This document shows, in pieces, positions 1 through 6,030 of a DNA stretch of 8,680 nucleotides. Within the stretch, counting starts at the first letter, position 1; each line of letters starts with the position of its first letter. The position numbers and the translations under genes were made by a program. Below the pieces are notes generated by a model that had not been told where the DNA came from, ran no database searches, and saw nothing but the letters and a program-made list of their open reading frames with translations. The stretch spans positions 1-8,680 of the forward strand of contig CAZWSE010000119.1 of assembly GCA_964636575.1 (NCBI GenBank). The letters are read 5' to 3'. The stretch is from CAZWSE01 sp964636575. GTDB lineage: Bacteria > Pseudomonadota > Alphaproteobacteria > Rhodobacterales > Rhodobacteraceae.

Positions 1-1
1 C

Positions 2-241
2 GGACTTTTCTGCCATTGCGGTCCGTGTGGCAAACGTCTGCTTCCAATCTCGACTGCTACTGAAAAGGAGTCTTACGGTCAAGGATTAGCCGCACAGCGT
101 TTGAAGTGGCAACTGGAAAGAGCGCGGCTTTTTGATTCAGACTCACCCAATAAACGCAAGTTTCTCCGAATAGATCACTTTAAGGCTCCATTGGTTGCAC
201 AAAGTATTTTCAGTTTTATTGAATCGTGGCGCGACTTGTAG
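2..241 (+). CDS. Possible 3' end of an unidentified gene (5' end outside window)
   Basis: A frame open from the window edge gives 79 codons and ends at TAG 239-241; no start is needed because it would begin upstream. The product is basic and contains a CHCGPC cluster near the visible N-terminus (Cys-His-Cys-x-x-Cys, possibly metal-binding), followed by a charged stretch and an aromatic tail ending in SWRDL. I do not recognise the family. Support is weak: a 79-codon open frame has a fair chance of arising when six frames are considered, third positions are not GC-biased like those of the operon genes, and the first bases (CGGACTTT) resemble a sequence in the intergenic tail at the other end of the window. 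It may therefore be a real partial gene with atypical composition, a decayed gene, or a chance frame. Confidence 0.25.
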   Translation, partial: GLFCHCGPCGKRLLPISTATEKESYGQGLAAQRLKWQLERARLFDSDSPNKRKFLRIDHFKAPLVAQSIFSFIESWRDL

Positions 242-382
242 AACGCACAGAAGAATCATTCTCTCCCTCCATGGCCTCGCGCGCGAAATATCGACCTAGT
301 TCTCAGCCTAAATCGGGTCGATCGGGGGAAGTCGGGGCTTTTCAGCTACTTTTAAAGGCAATTTTTCGTACCTGAAAATTTC

Positions 383-411
383 TTGCGCGTTTATCAGAAT
401 TTGAGTATCAA
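383..411 (+). promoter_or_regulatory. Candidate sigma70-type promoter for the operon
   Basis: TTGCGC (383-388) and TATCAA (406-411) are separated by exactly 17 nt, matching 3/6 and 4/6 of the -35 and -10 consensus. Transcription would start near 418, inside the LacI-type operator, so a bound repressor would block initiation directly. The surrounding leader (242-443) is more AT-rich than the genes, and I see no better promoter in it. No Pho box (tandem CTGTCAT-like 7-mers) is visible. The assignment depends on position and is not experimentally grounded. Confidence 0.4.
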
Positions 412-415
412 GTAC

Positions 416-429
416 TGGAAACGTTTCCA
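416..429 (+). promoter_or_regulatory. LacI-family operator, perfect 14-bp palindrome
   Basis: TGGAAACGTTTCCA is a perfect inverted repeat with a central CpG, the classic form of operators bound by LacI/GalR-family repressors, whose hinge-helix leucine inserts at the central CpG. It ends 14 bp before the start codon of the LacI-family gene at 444 and lies at the predicted transcription start. The likely ligand is that repressor, giving autoregulation and control of the whole downstream operon. I saw no second perfect copy in the window. Confidence 0.8.
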
Positions 430-431
430 TT

Positions 432-440
432 GGGAGGTGG
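432..440 (+). promoter_or_regulatory. Ribosome binding site fixing the TTG start of the repressor gene
   Basis: GGGAGGTGG is a near-ideal Shine-Dalgarno sequence. Its GGAGGT core (433-438) ends 5 nt before TTG at 444. This supports the non-ATG start, which also gives the expected short N-terminus before the helix-turn-helix. The site begins 2 nt after the operator ends, so operator and translation signals are almost contiguous. Confidence 0.75.
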
Positions 441-443
441 AAG

Positions 444-1547
444 TTGAATCAAGCGGCCACGATCAAGGACGTCGCGCAACGAGCGGGATGCGGTGTTGCC
501 ACCGTTAGTCGGGTGTTGAACAACACGGGCCCCGCCAGCGCTAAGATGCGAGAGAAGGTTCTGGCTGCCGTCAAAGAGCTTGATTTTCACTTCAGCGAGG
601 TTGGCCGGTCCTTGCAAAGCAGCACCACTCGCACGATTGGCTGTGTCGTCCCGTCCATCGAAAACCCTGTGTACGCGGATGCGGTGCAAGGCGCACAAGA
701 AGTGTGTCTGGATGCGGGCTATCAAATGCTGCTGATCTGCACCAACTATAACGCGGCGATGGAAACACACGCTATTCGGACGTTGATTGCCAAGCAGGTC
801 GACGGGATCATTTTGACAGTTGGCGATGTTCAAAACAGCGAAGGGCTGGAACTGATCCGGTCGCGGAGGCTGCCACATAGCTTGCTATATAACACCGCAC
901 CAGAAGGTCAGATCAGTTGGGCTGTGGATGATCATGCAGCCGCCGCCAAAGTGGCGGACATGTTTTTTGAGAACAACCATAAACATACAGGCTTTCTTGG
1001 TCTGGACTTCCTGAGTTCGGACCGCGCGCGTCAGCGTTTTGAAGGGTTTGCCGAGGGTTGTGCAAACAACAAGATGACTGCACCTGCGTTGTTAGAAGTG
1101 GGGGACGACGGGGACGATTTGACGCCGCAATTGGACGCGTTTTTGAAACAGCATCCAAACATTACGGGCATCTTTGCATCGAACGATTACCGCGCCCTTG
1201 CTGCTATTCGGAGCGCGCGTCAGCTGTCGATAGATGTGCCGCGTGATCTGTCGATTGTCGGCTTTGATGGCATCAAAGTGGGTCAAATGATCGACCCAAC
1301 ACTGGCGACGATTGAAACAGCGCCTCGCACGTTGGGCGCAGGCGCAAGTCAGACGATCCTGTCTATGATCAATGGGTCAACTCCGCCAGAATTACCCGGT
1401 AAAGAACAGACATTCAGTTTCCGCGCCGGAGGCAGTCTGATGCCTTTGGCTGCCGAAAGCAAAGACGACGGAAAGGTTGCAGCCTTCCCGTCGTCAAACG
1501 ACCAAACCCACGAGATAGCTAAAACCCAACAGGAGAGATCAACATGA
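444..1547 (+). CDS. LacI-family transcriptional repressor
   Basis: This is a DNA-binding regulator that most likely represses the operon it heads until a small-molecule inducer binds. Residues 6-26 form the LacI helix-turn-helix (TIKDVAQRAG ... VATVSRVLN). Residues 51-60 (SEVGRSLQSS) match the hinge helix with its minor-groove leucine. Residues about 63-330 are the two-lobed periplasmic-binding-protein-like effector domain, with family hallmarks such as IGCVVP, VDGIIL, GIFASND and IVGFDG. At 367 aa it is 20-35 residues longer than usual; the extra tail (about 334-367) is polar, looks unconserved and is the DNA that forms a strong hairpin. The TTG start is supported by GGGAGGTGG at 432-440. 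Its stop TGA (1545-1547) overlaps the next gene's ATG in ATGA, implying translational coupling. The inducer cannot be deduced; the neighbours suggest an organophosphate or its alcohol product. Confidence 0.93.
   Translation: MNQAATIKDVAQRAGCGVATVSRVLNNTGPASAKMREKVLAAVKELDFHFSEVGRSLQSSTTRTIGCVVPSIENPVYADAVQGAQEVCLDAGYQMLLICTNYNAAMETHAIRTLIAKQVDGIILTVGDVQNSEGLELIRSRRLPHSLLYNTAPEGQISWAVDDHAAAAKVADMFFENNHKHTGFLGLDFLSSDRARQRFEGFAEGCANNKMTAPALLEVGDDGDDLTPQLDAFLKQHPNITGIFASNDYRALAAIRSARQLSIDVPRDLSIVGFDGIKVGQMIDPTLATIETAPRTLGAGASQTILSMINGSTPPELPGKEQTFSFRAGGSLMPLAAESKDDGKVAAFPSSNDQTHEIAKTQQERST
1464..1495 (+). promoter_or_regulatory. Strong hairpin in the 3' end of the repressor gene
   Basis: GACGACGG (1464-1471) pairs with CCGTCGTC (1488-1495) and AAGG (1473-1476) with CCTT (1483-1486). 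This leaves a 6-nt loop and one A/C mismatch, for 12 base pairs in total. It lies 48 nt upstream of the binding-protein start, inside codons for the unconserved tail of the repressor. No T-run follows on the + strand, so it is not a typical intrinsic terminator. It could be a processing or stability element marking the 5' boundary of a binding-protein transcript. Confidence 0.5.
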
Positions 1548-2539
1548 AATATAAACTTGGCGCAGCCCTGATGACAATGGCGTTTGCCGGACCGGCATTT
1601 GCTGAAGATGCCGTATGCTACAACTGCCCGCCACAATGGGCTGATTGGGCATCCATGCTTGAAGCTATCGACAAAGAAATCGACGTCCAGATGCCACATG
1701 ACAACAAAAACTCTGGCCAAACTCTGAGCCAGCTGTTGGCGGAAAAGGACAACCCGATTGCTGATGTTGCTTATTACGGTGTGACGACTGGCATCAAAGC
1801 CGGAAACGAAGGCGTGGCGACGGCCTATAAGCCTGCCAAATTCGATGAAATCCCGGACGGTCTGAAGGATCCGGATGGCAAATGGTTTGCGATCCACTAT
1901 GGCTCGCTCGGTTTCTTTGTGAATGTTGACGCGCTTGGTGGAGCAGAGGTGCCTCAGTGTTTCGCTGATCTGACAAAGCCCGAATATCGCGGCATGGTAG
2001 GCTACCTTGACCCGTCATCCGCCTTTGTAGGCTATGCAGGTGCGGTCGCTGTGAACATGGCGTTTGGTGGCGACCTGGATAACTTTGATCCGGCGATCAA
2101 ATACTTCAATGAGCTGGGCGAGAACTCCCCTATCGTGCCAAAGCAAACTTCTTATGCGCGCGTGGTATCCGGCGAAATTCCGATCCTCTTTGATTACGAT
2201 TTCAACGCCTATCGCGGCAAGTACGAGGAAGACGGAAACTTTGAATTTGTGATGCCCTGCGAAGGCTCAGTTCGAGTGCCTTATGTGATGAGCTTGGTCA
2301 ACAACGGTCCAAATCCTGAGCTTGGCAAAAAGGTACTGGACTTCATCCTGTCTGACAAAGGGCAGGCAATCTGGACCAACGCCTATCTTCAACCTGCGCG
2401 CCCTGTCGAATTGCCGGCAGACGTAGCGGCAAAGTTCCTTCCTGCTAGCGACTATGAGCGTGCCGTAGCAGTGGATTACGCTGCGATGGAAAAAGCGCAA
2501 GCTGGCTTTGGCGAACGTTACTTGTCCGAAGTCAAATAA
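1544..2539 (+). CDS. Periplasmic solute-binding protein of an ABC importer (COG1840-type)
   Basis: This is the substrate receptor of the importer encoded by the next three genes. The 331-aa precursor has a Sec signal peptide (residues 1-20: basic KYK, hydrophobic core, AFA cleavage site before ED). The mature part resembles the family 1/6 binding proteins related to FbpA, ThiB and the aminoethylphosphonate receptors. Supporting features are the length, a mid-domain segment like LTKPEYRGMVGYLDP (143-157), and the C-terminal DFILSDKGQAIW block (266-277). The paired tyrosines that bind ferric iron in FbpA-type proteins are absent; the matching region reads LFDYDFNAYRG (215-225), which argues against iron. 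A CYNC motif sits at residues 25-28, just after the cleavage site, with two more cysteines at 139 and 239; disulfides are possible. AGGAGAG at 1531-1537 is the ribosome binding site. Context favours a phosphorylated organic ligand, but this is inference. Confidence 0.88.
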   Translation: MKYKLGAALMTMAFAGPAFAEDAVCYNCPPQWADWASMLEAIDKEIDVQMPHDNKNSGQTLSQLLAEKDNPIADVAYYGVTTGIKAGNEGVATAYKPAKFDEIPDGLKDPDGKWFAIHYGSLGFFVNVDALGGAEVPQCFADLTKPEYRGMVGYLDPSSAFVGYAGAVAVNMAFGGDLDNFDPAIKYFNELGENSPIVPKQTSYARVVSGEIPILFDYDFNAYRGKYEEDGNFEFVMPCEGSVRVPYVMSLVNNGPNPELGKKVLDFILSDKGQAIWTNAYLQPARPVELPADVAAKFLPASDYERAVAVDYAAMEKAQAGFGERYLSEVK

Positions 2540-2557
2540 CCACGGCCTCAAGACGGT

Positions 2558-2581
2558 GGGGTCGCGACTGTTCGCGGCCCC
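2558..2581 (+). promoter_or_regulatory. Intercistronic stem-loop between binding protein and permease genes
   Basis: GGGGTCGCGA (2558-2567) and TCGCGGCCCC (2572-2581) form a 10-bp stem with one G-U wobble and a CTGT loop, starting 18 nt after the binding-protein stop. No U-tract follows, and the permease ribosome binding site AAGGAA (2583-2588) comes directly after. This is the position where malE-malF-like operons carry 3' stabilising hairpins that let the binding protein be made in excess over the membrane components. It could also cause partial termination, or limit access to the permease ribosome binding site. Confidence 0.7.
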
Positions 2582-2593
2582 CAAGGAACCTTT

Positions 2594-3397
2594 ATGACCA
2601 ATCGCACTTTTGTCATGGCGTGTCTGACGCCACTGCTCCTCTTTTCTATCGCGTTTTTGGCGTTTCCGCTGATCCGGCTATTTATGGCATCCGGCGAGGG
2701 CGACGCCGGATGGGCAGTCTATCTCGATATTTTGCGCAAACCGCGTTACCTGAACACGCTGATTTTGACGGTGTTGGTATCACTGGCCACGACCTTTGCA
2801 GCCCTTGCCGTGTCCACAACCGCGGGAATGTTCCTTGTGCGCAACCGGTTTATGGGTCGTGGAACTGTACTGTCGGTGCTGACCTTGCCCTTGGCCTTTC
2901 CCGGTGTGGTCATCGGCTTTCTGATTATCTTGCTGGGTGGCCGTCAGGGCTTGGTCAACCAATTGACCCCTGGCCATGTGGTGTTTGCTTATTCCGCACT
3001 CGGCTTATTCCTTGGCTATCTCTATTTCTCGATCCCGCGCGTCTTGCTGACCGTTATGGCCGCGGCAGAAAAACTTGATCCCTCATTGGAGGAGGCGGCC
3101 CGCACGATGGGCGCATCCCCATATCGCGTCGTGTTAGATGTGATCATCCCCGGTCTCATGCCGTCACTGGTGGCGTCAGGCGCAATTGCTTTTGCAACCG
3201 CAATGGGCGCGTTTGGCACCGCCTTCACGCTGGCCACAGACATCGATGTGATCCCGATGGTGATCTATACCGAATTCACCCTGTCCGCAAACATCGCGAT
3301 GGCCTCGGCACTGTCTATTGTTCTGGGCATTATCACTTGGATCTTATTGCTGATCGCGCGGTCCTTGTCCGGTTCAACTGTGGCCGGAGGAGGCTGA
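2594..3397 (+). CDS. ABC importer inner-membrane permease, first subunit
   Basis: This is one of two transmembrane subunits of the importer. The 267-aa protein is almost entirely hydrophobic with about six membrane segments (roughly 8-30, 55-82, 92-114, 127-152, 183-210, 235-258). It carries the BPD_transp_1 EAA loop at residues 166-190 (EEAARTMGASPYR, then IIPGLMP), which contacts the ATPase. The separate single-domain form differs from FbpB, where the two permease halves are fused. AAGGAA at 2583-2588 lies 5 nt before the ATG. The stop is followed after one base by the next permease start. It resembles the polyamine/aminoethylphosphonate-type permeases (PotB-like position); the substrate cannot be assigned from the sequence. 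Confidence 0.92.
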   Translation: MTNRTFVMACLTPLLLFSIAFLAFPLIRLFMASGEGDAGWAVYLDILRKPRYLNTLILTVLVSLATTFAALAVSTTAGMFLVRNRFMGRGTVLSVLTLPLAFPGVVIGFLIILLGGRQGLVNQLTPGHVVFAYSALGLFLGYLYFSIPRVLLTVMAAAEKLDPSLEEAARTMGASPYRVVLDVIIPGLMPSLVASGAIAFATAMGAFGTAFTLATDIDVIPMVIYTEFTLSANIAMASALSIVLGIITWILLLIARSLSGSTVAGGG

Positions 3398-3398
3398 C

Positions 3399-4190
3399 AT
3401 GTTCAAATCCAGAGTGAAAATACTGCAGTTCGCCGTCACGCTGATGGCCTGCGCGTTTCTATTCGTCCCAATCGTTATGTCGGTTTTGGCTGGACTAACG
3501 GCGAACTACTTTAGGGGCATCTCGTCTGGTTTGACCCTGAAATGGGTGTTCGAGGTCTGGGAGCTATACGCAAGCAGCATCTTCCTTTCCTTGTGGCTGG
3601 CACTCGCCTGTTTGGTTTGCACCCTGATCATCGGACTGCCCGCGGCTTACGGTTTGGCCCGACATCCCGGTTGGTTGTCGCGGCTGCTGGAGGAATTCAT
3701 TTCCCTACCTCTTGCGATCCCCGGTTTGGCTCTCGCCTTGGCGTTGCTGCAGCTTTACGGCTCGATGAAGGGCTTTCGCGCGTCTTGGACATTTATCCTA
3801 GTAGGGCACGTGCTTTACACTTTGCCGTTCATGGTGCGGTCCATTCTCGCTGTTCTGGCCTCAATGGACCTCAAAACGCTCGAAGAGGGAGCCGCCTCGC
3901 TTGGCGCATCCCCTTGGCAGAGGTTCCGCGACATTGTTGTGCCAAACGCTATGCCCGGCATTTTAGCGGGTTCGTTGACCGTGGTCACGCTGTCCATCGG
4001 CGAGTTCAACCTCACATGGATGTTGCACACCCCTTACCTCAAAACCTTGCCGGTTGGCCTTGCCGATAGTTACGCATCAATGCGGCTTGAGATTGCCTCG
4101 GCCTACACCCTCGTCTTCTTCATACTGATCGTTCCGCTCTTGATGGCCATGCAATGGGCCTCGGCGCGGGCACAAAGGATTACACAATGA
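3399..4190 (+). CDS. ABC importer inner-membrane permease, second subunit
   Basis: This is the partner permease (PotC-like position), 263 aa with about six hydrophobic segments. Its EAA loop is at residues 161-187 (LEEGAASLGASPWQRF, then VVPNAMPG). The glycine in EEGAASLGA, where the first subunit has EEAARTMGA, is a normal variation between paired permeases. GGAGGAGG at 3386-3393, inside the end of the preceding gene, is a strong ribosome binding site 5 nt before the ATG. The stop codon (4188-4190) overlaps the ATPase start in ATGA. It should assemble with the first permease and two ATPase subunits in the inner membrane. Confidence 0.92.
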   Translation: MFKSRVKILQFAVTLMACAFLFVPIVMSVLAGLTANYFRGISSGLTLKWVFEVWELYASSIFLSLWLALACLVCTLIIGLPAAYGLARHPGWLSRLLEEFISLPLAIPGLALALALLQLYGSMKGFRASWTFILVGHVLYTLPFMVRSILAVLASMDLKTLEEGAASLGASPWQRFRDIVVPNAMPGILAGSLTVVTLSIGEFNLTWMLHTPYLKTLPVGLADSYASMRLEIASAYTLVFFILIVPLLMAMQWASARAQRITQ

Positions 4191-5221
4191 CCCTGCGATT
4201 GACCCACACCGCCAAGACTTATCCCGATGGCACCAAGGCCCTTTTGCCCACGGAACTGTCTGTCGGGACGGGCGAGATTGTCTCGTTGCTCGGGCCTTCA
4301 GGCTGCGGGAAAACCACCCTGCTCCGAATTATTGCGGGGTTAGAGACACCTGACGCGGGCAGCGACATCTGGTTTGATGATGACAACGTGACCGACCTGC
4401 CGGTCGAGCGTCGTCAAGTTGGCATGGTGTTCCAATCCTACGCATTGTTTCCGAACATGTCGGTCCGCGCCAACATCGGATACGGGCTGAAAATGCAAAA
4501 GCTGCCCAAATCAGAGATCGACGCCCGTGTTACCGAAGTCTTGGACATGTGCCAGCTACAACCCTTTGCCAGCCGCGCGATTACCGCGCTGTCGGGTGGG
4601 CAGCGCCAGCGCGTCGCTTTGGCGCGTGCGATTGCGCCACGCCCCAGATTACTGTTGCTGGACGAACCATTGTCGGCGCTTGACGCATCCTTGCGCGAAT
4701 CCCTGCGGGATGAGCTGGCCGTGCTTTTACGTGAATTCGACATCACCGCGATTTTCGTGACCCACGACCAAGACGAAGCAATGGCGATTGCAGACCGTGT
4801 CGCTGTCATGTCACACGGTCGCGTCGTGCAAAGCGGCACGCCAGAGGAACTATATCGCAATCCAATGTCTGCCTTTGTAGCAGGCTTTGTCGGCAACGCG
4901 ATGGCGCTGCACGGCAAGGCCGATGGCACCACCTTGCACTTGGATGGCGGCACGCAGACATTGCCTGCAAATGGTGAAGGTCAAACCGTATTCGTGCGCG
5001 CCGAAGATGTGCGCATCGGTGACGATGGCCCCCTGCAAGGGAAGGTCGAGACCGTCACTTTTCTGGGGACGCATTACCGGATCGGGATCTCTGGCATAAC
5101 GCCTAATACCATTGCCTCGATCCATGCAGGGCAGAATGCACCGAAAGTGGGTGACATGATCCAAGTCACAATCAATCCCGAAACCTTGATGCTGCTGCCG
5201 CAAGAGGCAGATGCAGCATGA
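4187..5221 (+). CDS. ABC importer ATP-binding protein (PotA/FbpC-type, with TOBE-like domain)
   Basis: This is the cytoplasmic ATPase powering the importer, 344 aa from the ATG at 4187. I preferred that start over the in-frame ATG at 4154 because AAAGGA (4174-4179) is well spaced, it overlaps the preceding stop as ATGA, and the strand order TLRLTHTAKTY matches the family N-terminus. From this start: Walker A GPSGCGKTT (36-44), Q-loop glutamine at 83, signature LSGGQRQR (135-142), Walker B LLLLDE (155-160), D-loop SALD (163-166) and H-loop histidine 193. Residues about 240-344 form a TOBE-like regulatory domain (VRAEDVRIG, then VTFLGTHYRI), as in PotA, FbpC and MalK relatives. All catalytic residues are present. 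It overlaps the phosphodiesterase start by 4 nt, which ties that enzyme to uptake. Confidence 0.94.
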   Translation: MTLRLTHTAKTYPDGTKALLPTELSVGTGEIVSLLGPSGCGKTTLLRIIAGLETPDAGSDIWFDDDNVTDLPVERRQVGMVFQSYALFPNMSVRANIGYGLKMQKLPKSEIDARVTEVLDMCQLQPFASRAITALSGGQRQRVALARAIAPRPRLLLLDEPLSALDASLRESLRDELAVLLREFDITAIFVTHDQDEAMAIADRVAVMSHGRVVQSGTPEELYRNPMSAFVAGFVGNAMALHGKADGTTLHLDGGTQTLPANGEGQTVFVRAEDVRIGDDGPLQGKVETVTFLGTHYRIGISGITPNTIASIHAGQNAPKVGDMIQVTINPETLMLLPQEADAA

Positions 5222-6027
5222 CGCGGATCATCCAACTCTCGGACCCACATATCGTGCCGCACGGTCAGCTCGCTTACGGTCAAGTGGATACCGCCGCAGC
5301 CCTTGCCGAATGCGTTGAAACGATCAACCGCATGCTGCCGATGATTGGTCCTGTTGATATGGTCTTCGTCGCAGGTGATCTGACCGACTTTGGCACCGCA
5401 GAGGAATACGACCGGTTTCGCGCCCTCATGGCACCGCTGAACCTGCCCTACCGCGCCATTCCGGGAAACCATGACAATATCGACATCATGCGCGCCTGTT
5501 TCGCGGACCAGCCGTGGATGCCAACCCAAGGCCCTATTAATTGGGACGTTCAGTTTGATGATCTTGCCCTGATCGGTTTGGACAGCAGCGTCGCGGAGGC
5601 TGCCCACGGCCATCTCTGCGATGAAACGCTGTCCTATCTGACCACGACTTTGGAAGTCCTTGGCGACAAACCGACCATCGTGACGATGCACCACCCTCCG
5701 GTCTTGACTGGAATTGAGAAGATGGACATTCAAAACCTGCGCGACAGCGCGGCGCTGAAGGCGATCTTGTCTGGCTACAAAGCCGAGTTGCGCATGGCCT
5801 GTGGACACATGCACCGCAATATTGTCGCGCCCTTCGGTGACGTGATGTGCCAGATCGCACCGGGTGTATCCCACGCGGTGACAATGGACTTGCGCGAGGG
5901 CGCGCCAAATTGCCTGACCAAGGAACCAGGCGGGTTCATGCTACACGAAATGCGCGGTGGCATCTTGAGCCATCACATTCCTGTTGGGCTTTATCCCGGT
6001 CCGTTTCTATTTTACCCAGAAAAATGA
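5218..6027 (+). CDS. GpdQ-like metallophosphodiesterase (calcineurin-like, class III)
   Basis: This is a binuclear-metal phosphodiesterase, probably cytoplasmic since no signal peptide is visible. All expected metal-ligand motifs are there: D9 and H11 (LSDPH), D54 (AGDLTD), N84-H85 (GNHD), the MHHPP motif at 157-161, and H197/H199 (GHMH). Beyond the shared fold of Icc/CpdA and Rv0805, several stretches match my recollection of Enterobacter GpdQ: a YG-x-(I/V)-D segment near 20-24, EEY then LPYRAIPGNHD (62-86), DETLSYL (135-141), GDKP then MHHPP, and a C-terminal GPFLF (261-265) like its GPWLY. Length (269 aa) also fits GpdQ. GpdQ hydrolyses glycerophosphodiesters but is promiscuous; a cyclic-nucleotide phosphodiesterase is the main alternative. 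Its place in an import operon favours catabolism over signalling. The start overlaps the ATPase stop as ATGA. Confidence 0.88.
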   Translation: MTRIIQLSDPHIVPHGQLAYGQVDTAAALAECVETINRMLPMIGPVDMVFVAGDLTDFGTAEEYDRFRALMAPLNLPYRAIPGNHDNIDIMRACFADQPWMPTQGPINWDVQFDDLALIGLDSSVAEAAHGHLCDETLSYLTTTLEVLGDKPTIVTMHHPPVLTGIEKMDIQNLRDSAALKAILSGYKAELRMACGHMHRNIVAPFGDVMCQIAPGVSHAVTMDLREGAPNCLTKEPGGFMLHEMRGGILSHHIPVGLYPGPFLFYPEK

Positions 6028-6030
6028 TCT

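Noticed and set aside
277..286. TCGCGCGCGA, a perfect 10-bp palindrome in the leader
   Set aside because: It is an alternating CG run that arises easily in GC-rich genomes, with no spacing to promoter elements and no matching regulator.
339..378. TTTTCAG (339-345) and CTGAAAA (372-378) inverted repeat
   Set aside because: Seven base pairs with a 26-nt loop make a weak structure; A/T-rich arms of this size are common by chance.
372..382. Second, weaker operator-like site (CTGAAAATTTC) upstream of the promoter
   Set aside because: It lacks the central CG and is only an imperfect palindrome in AT-rich DNA; likely chance.
408..878. Minus-strand open frame of 156 codons opposite the repressor gene
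   Set aside because: It is antisense to a clear LacI gene, its product has no recognisable domain, and it runs across the operator and ribosome binding site; a reading-frame shadow.
4154..4186. Upstream in-frame ATG giving an ATPase 11 residues longer
   Set aside because: The extra residues (MGLGAGTKDYT) do not match the family N-terminus, and the ATG at 4187 has a good ribosome binding site and an ATGA overlap.
1544..5221. Reading the transporter as a ferric-iron (FbpABC/AfuABC) system
   Set aside because: The binding protein lacks the tyrosine pair, the permeases are separate rather than fused, and the neighbours concern phosphoesters.
5074..5874. Minus-strand open frame of 266 codons opposite the phosphodiesterase
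   Set aside because: The + strand frame carries a full set of metal-binding motifs, while the antisense product shows no domain; long antisense frames are common in GC-rich genes.
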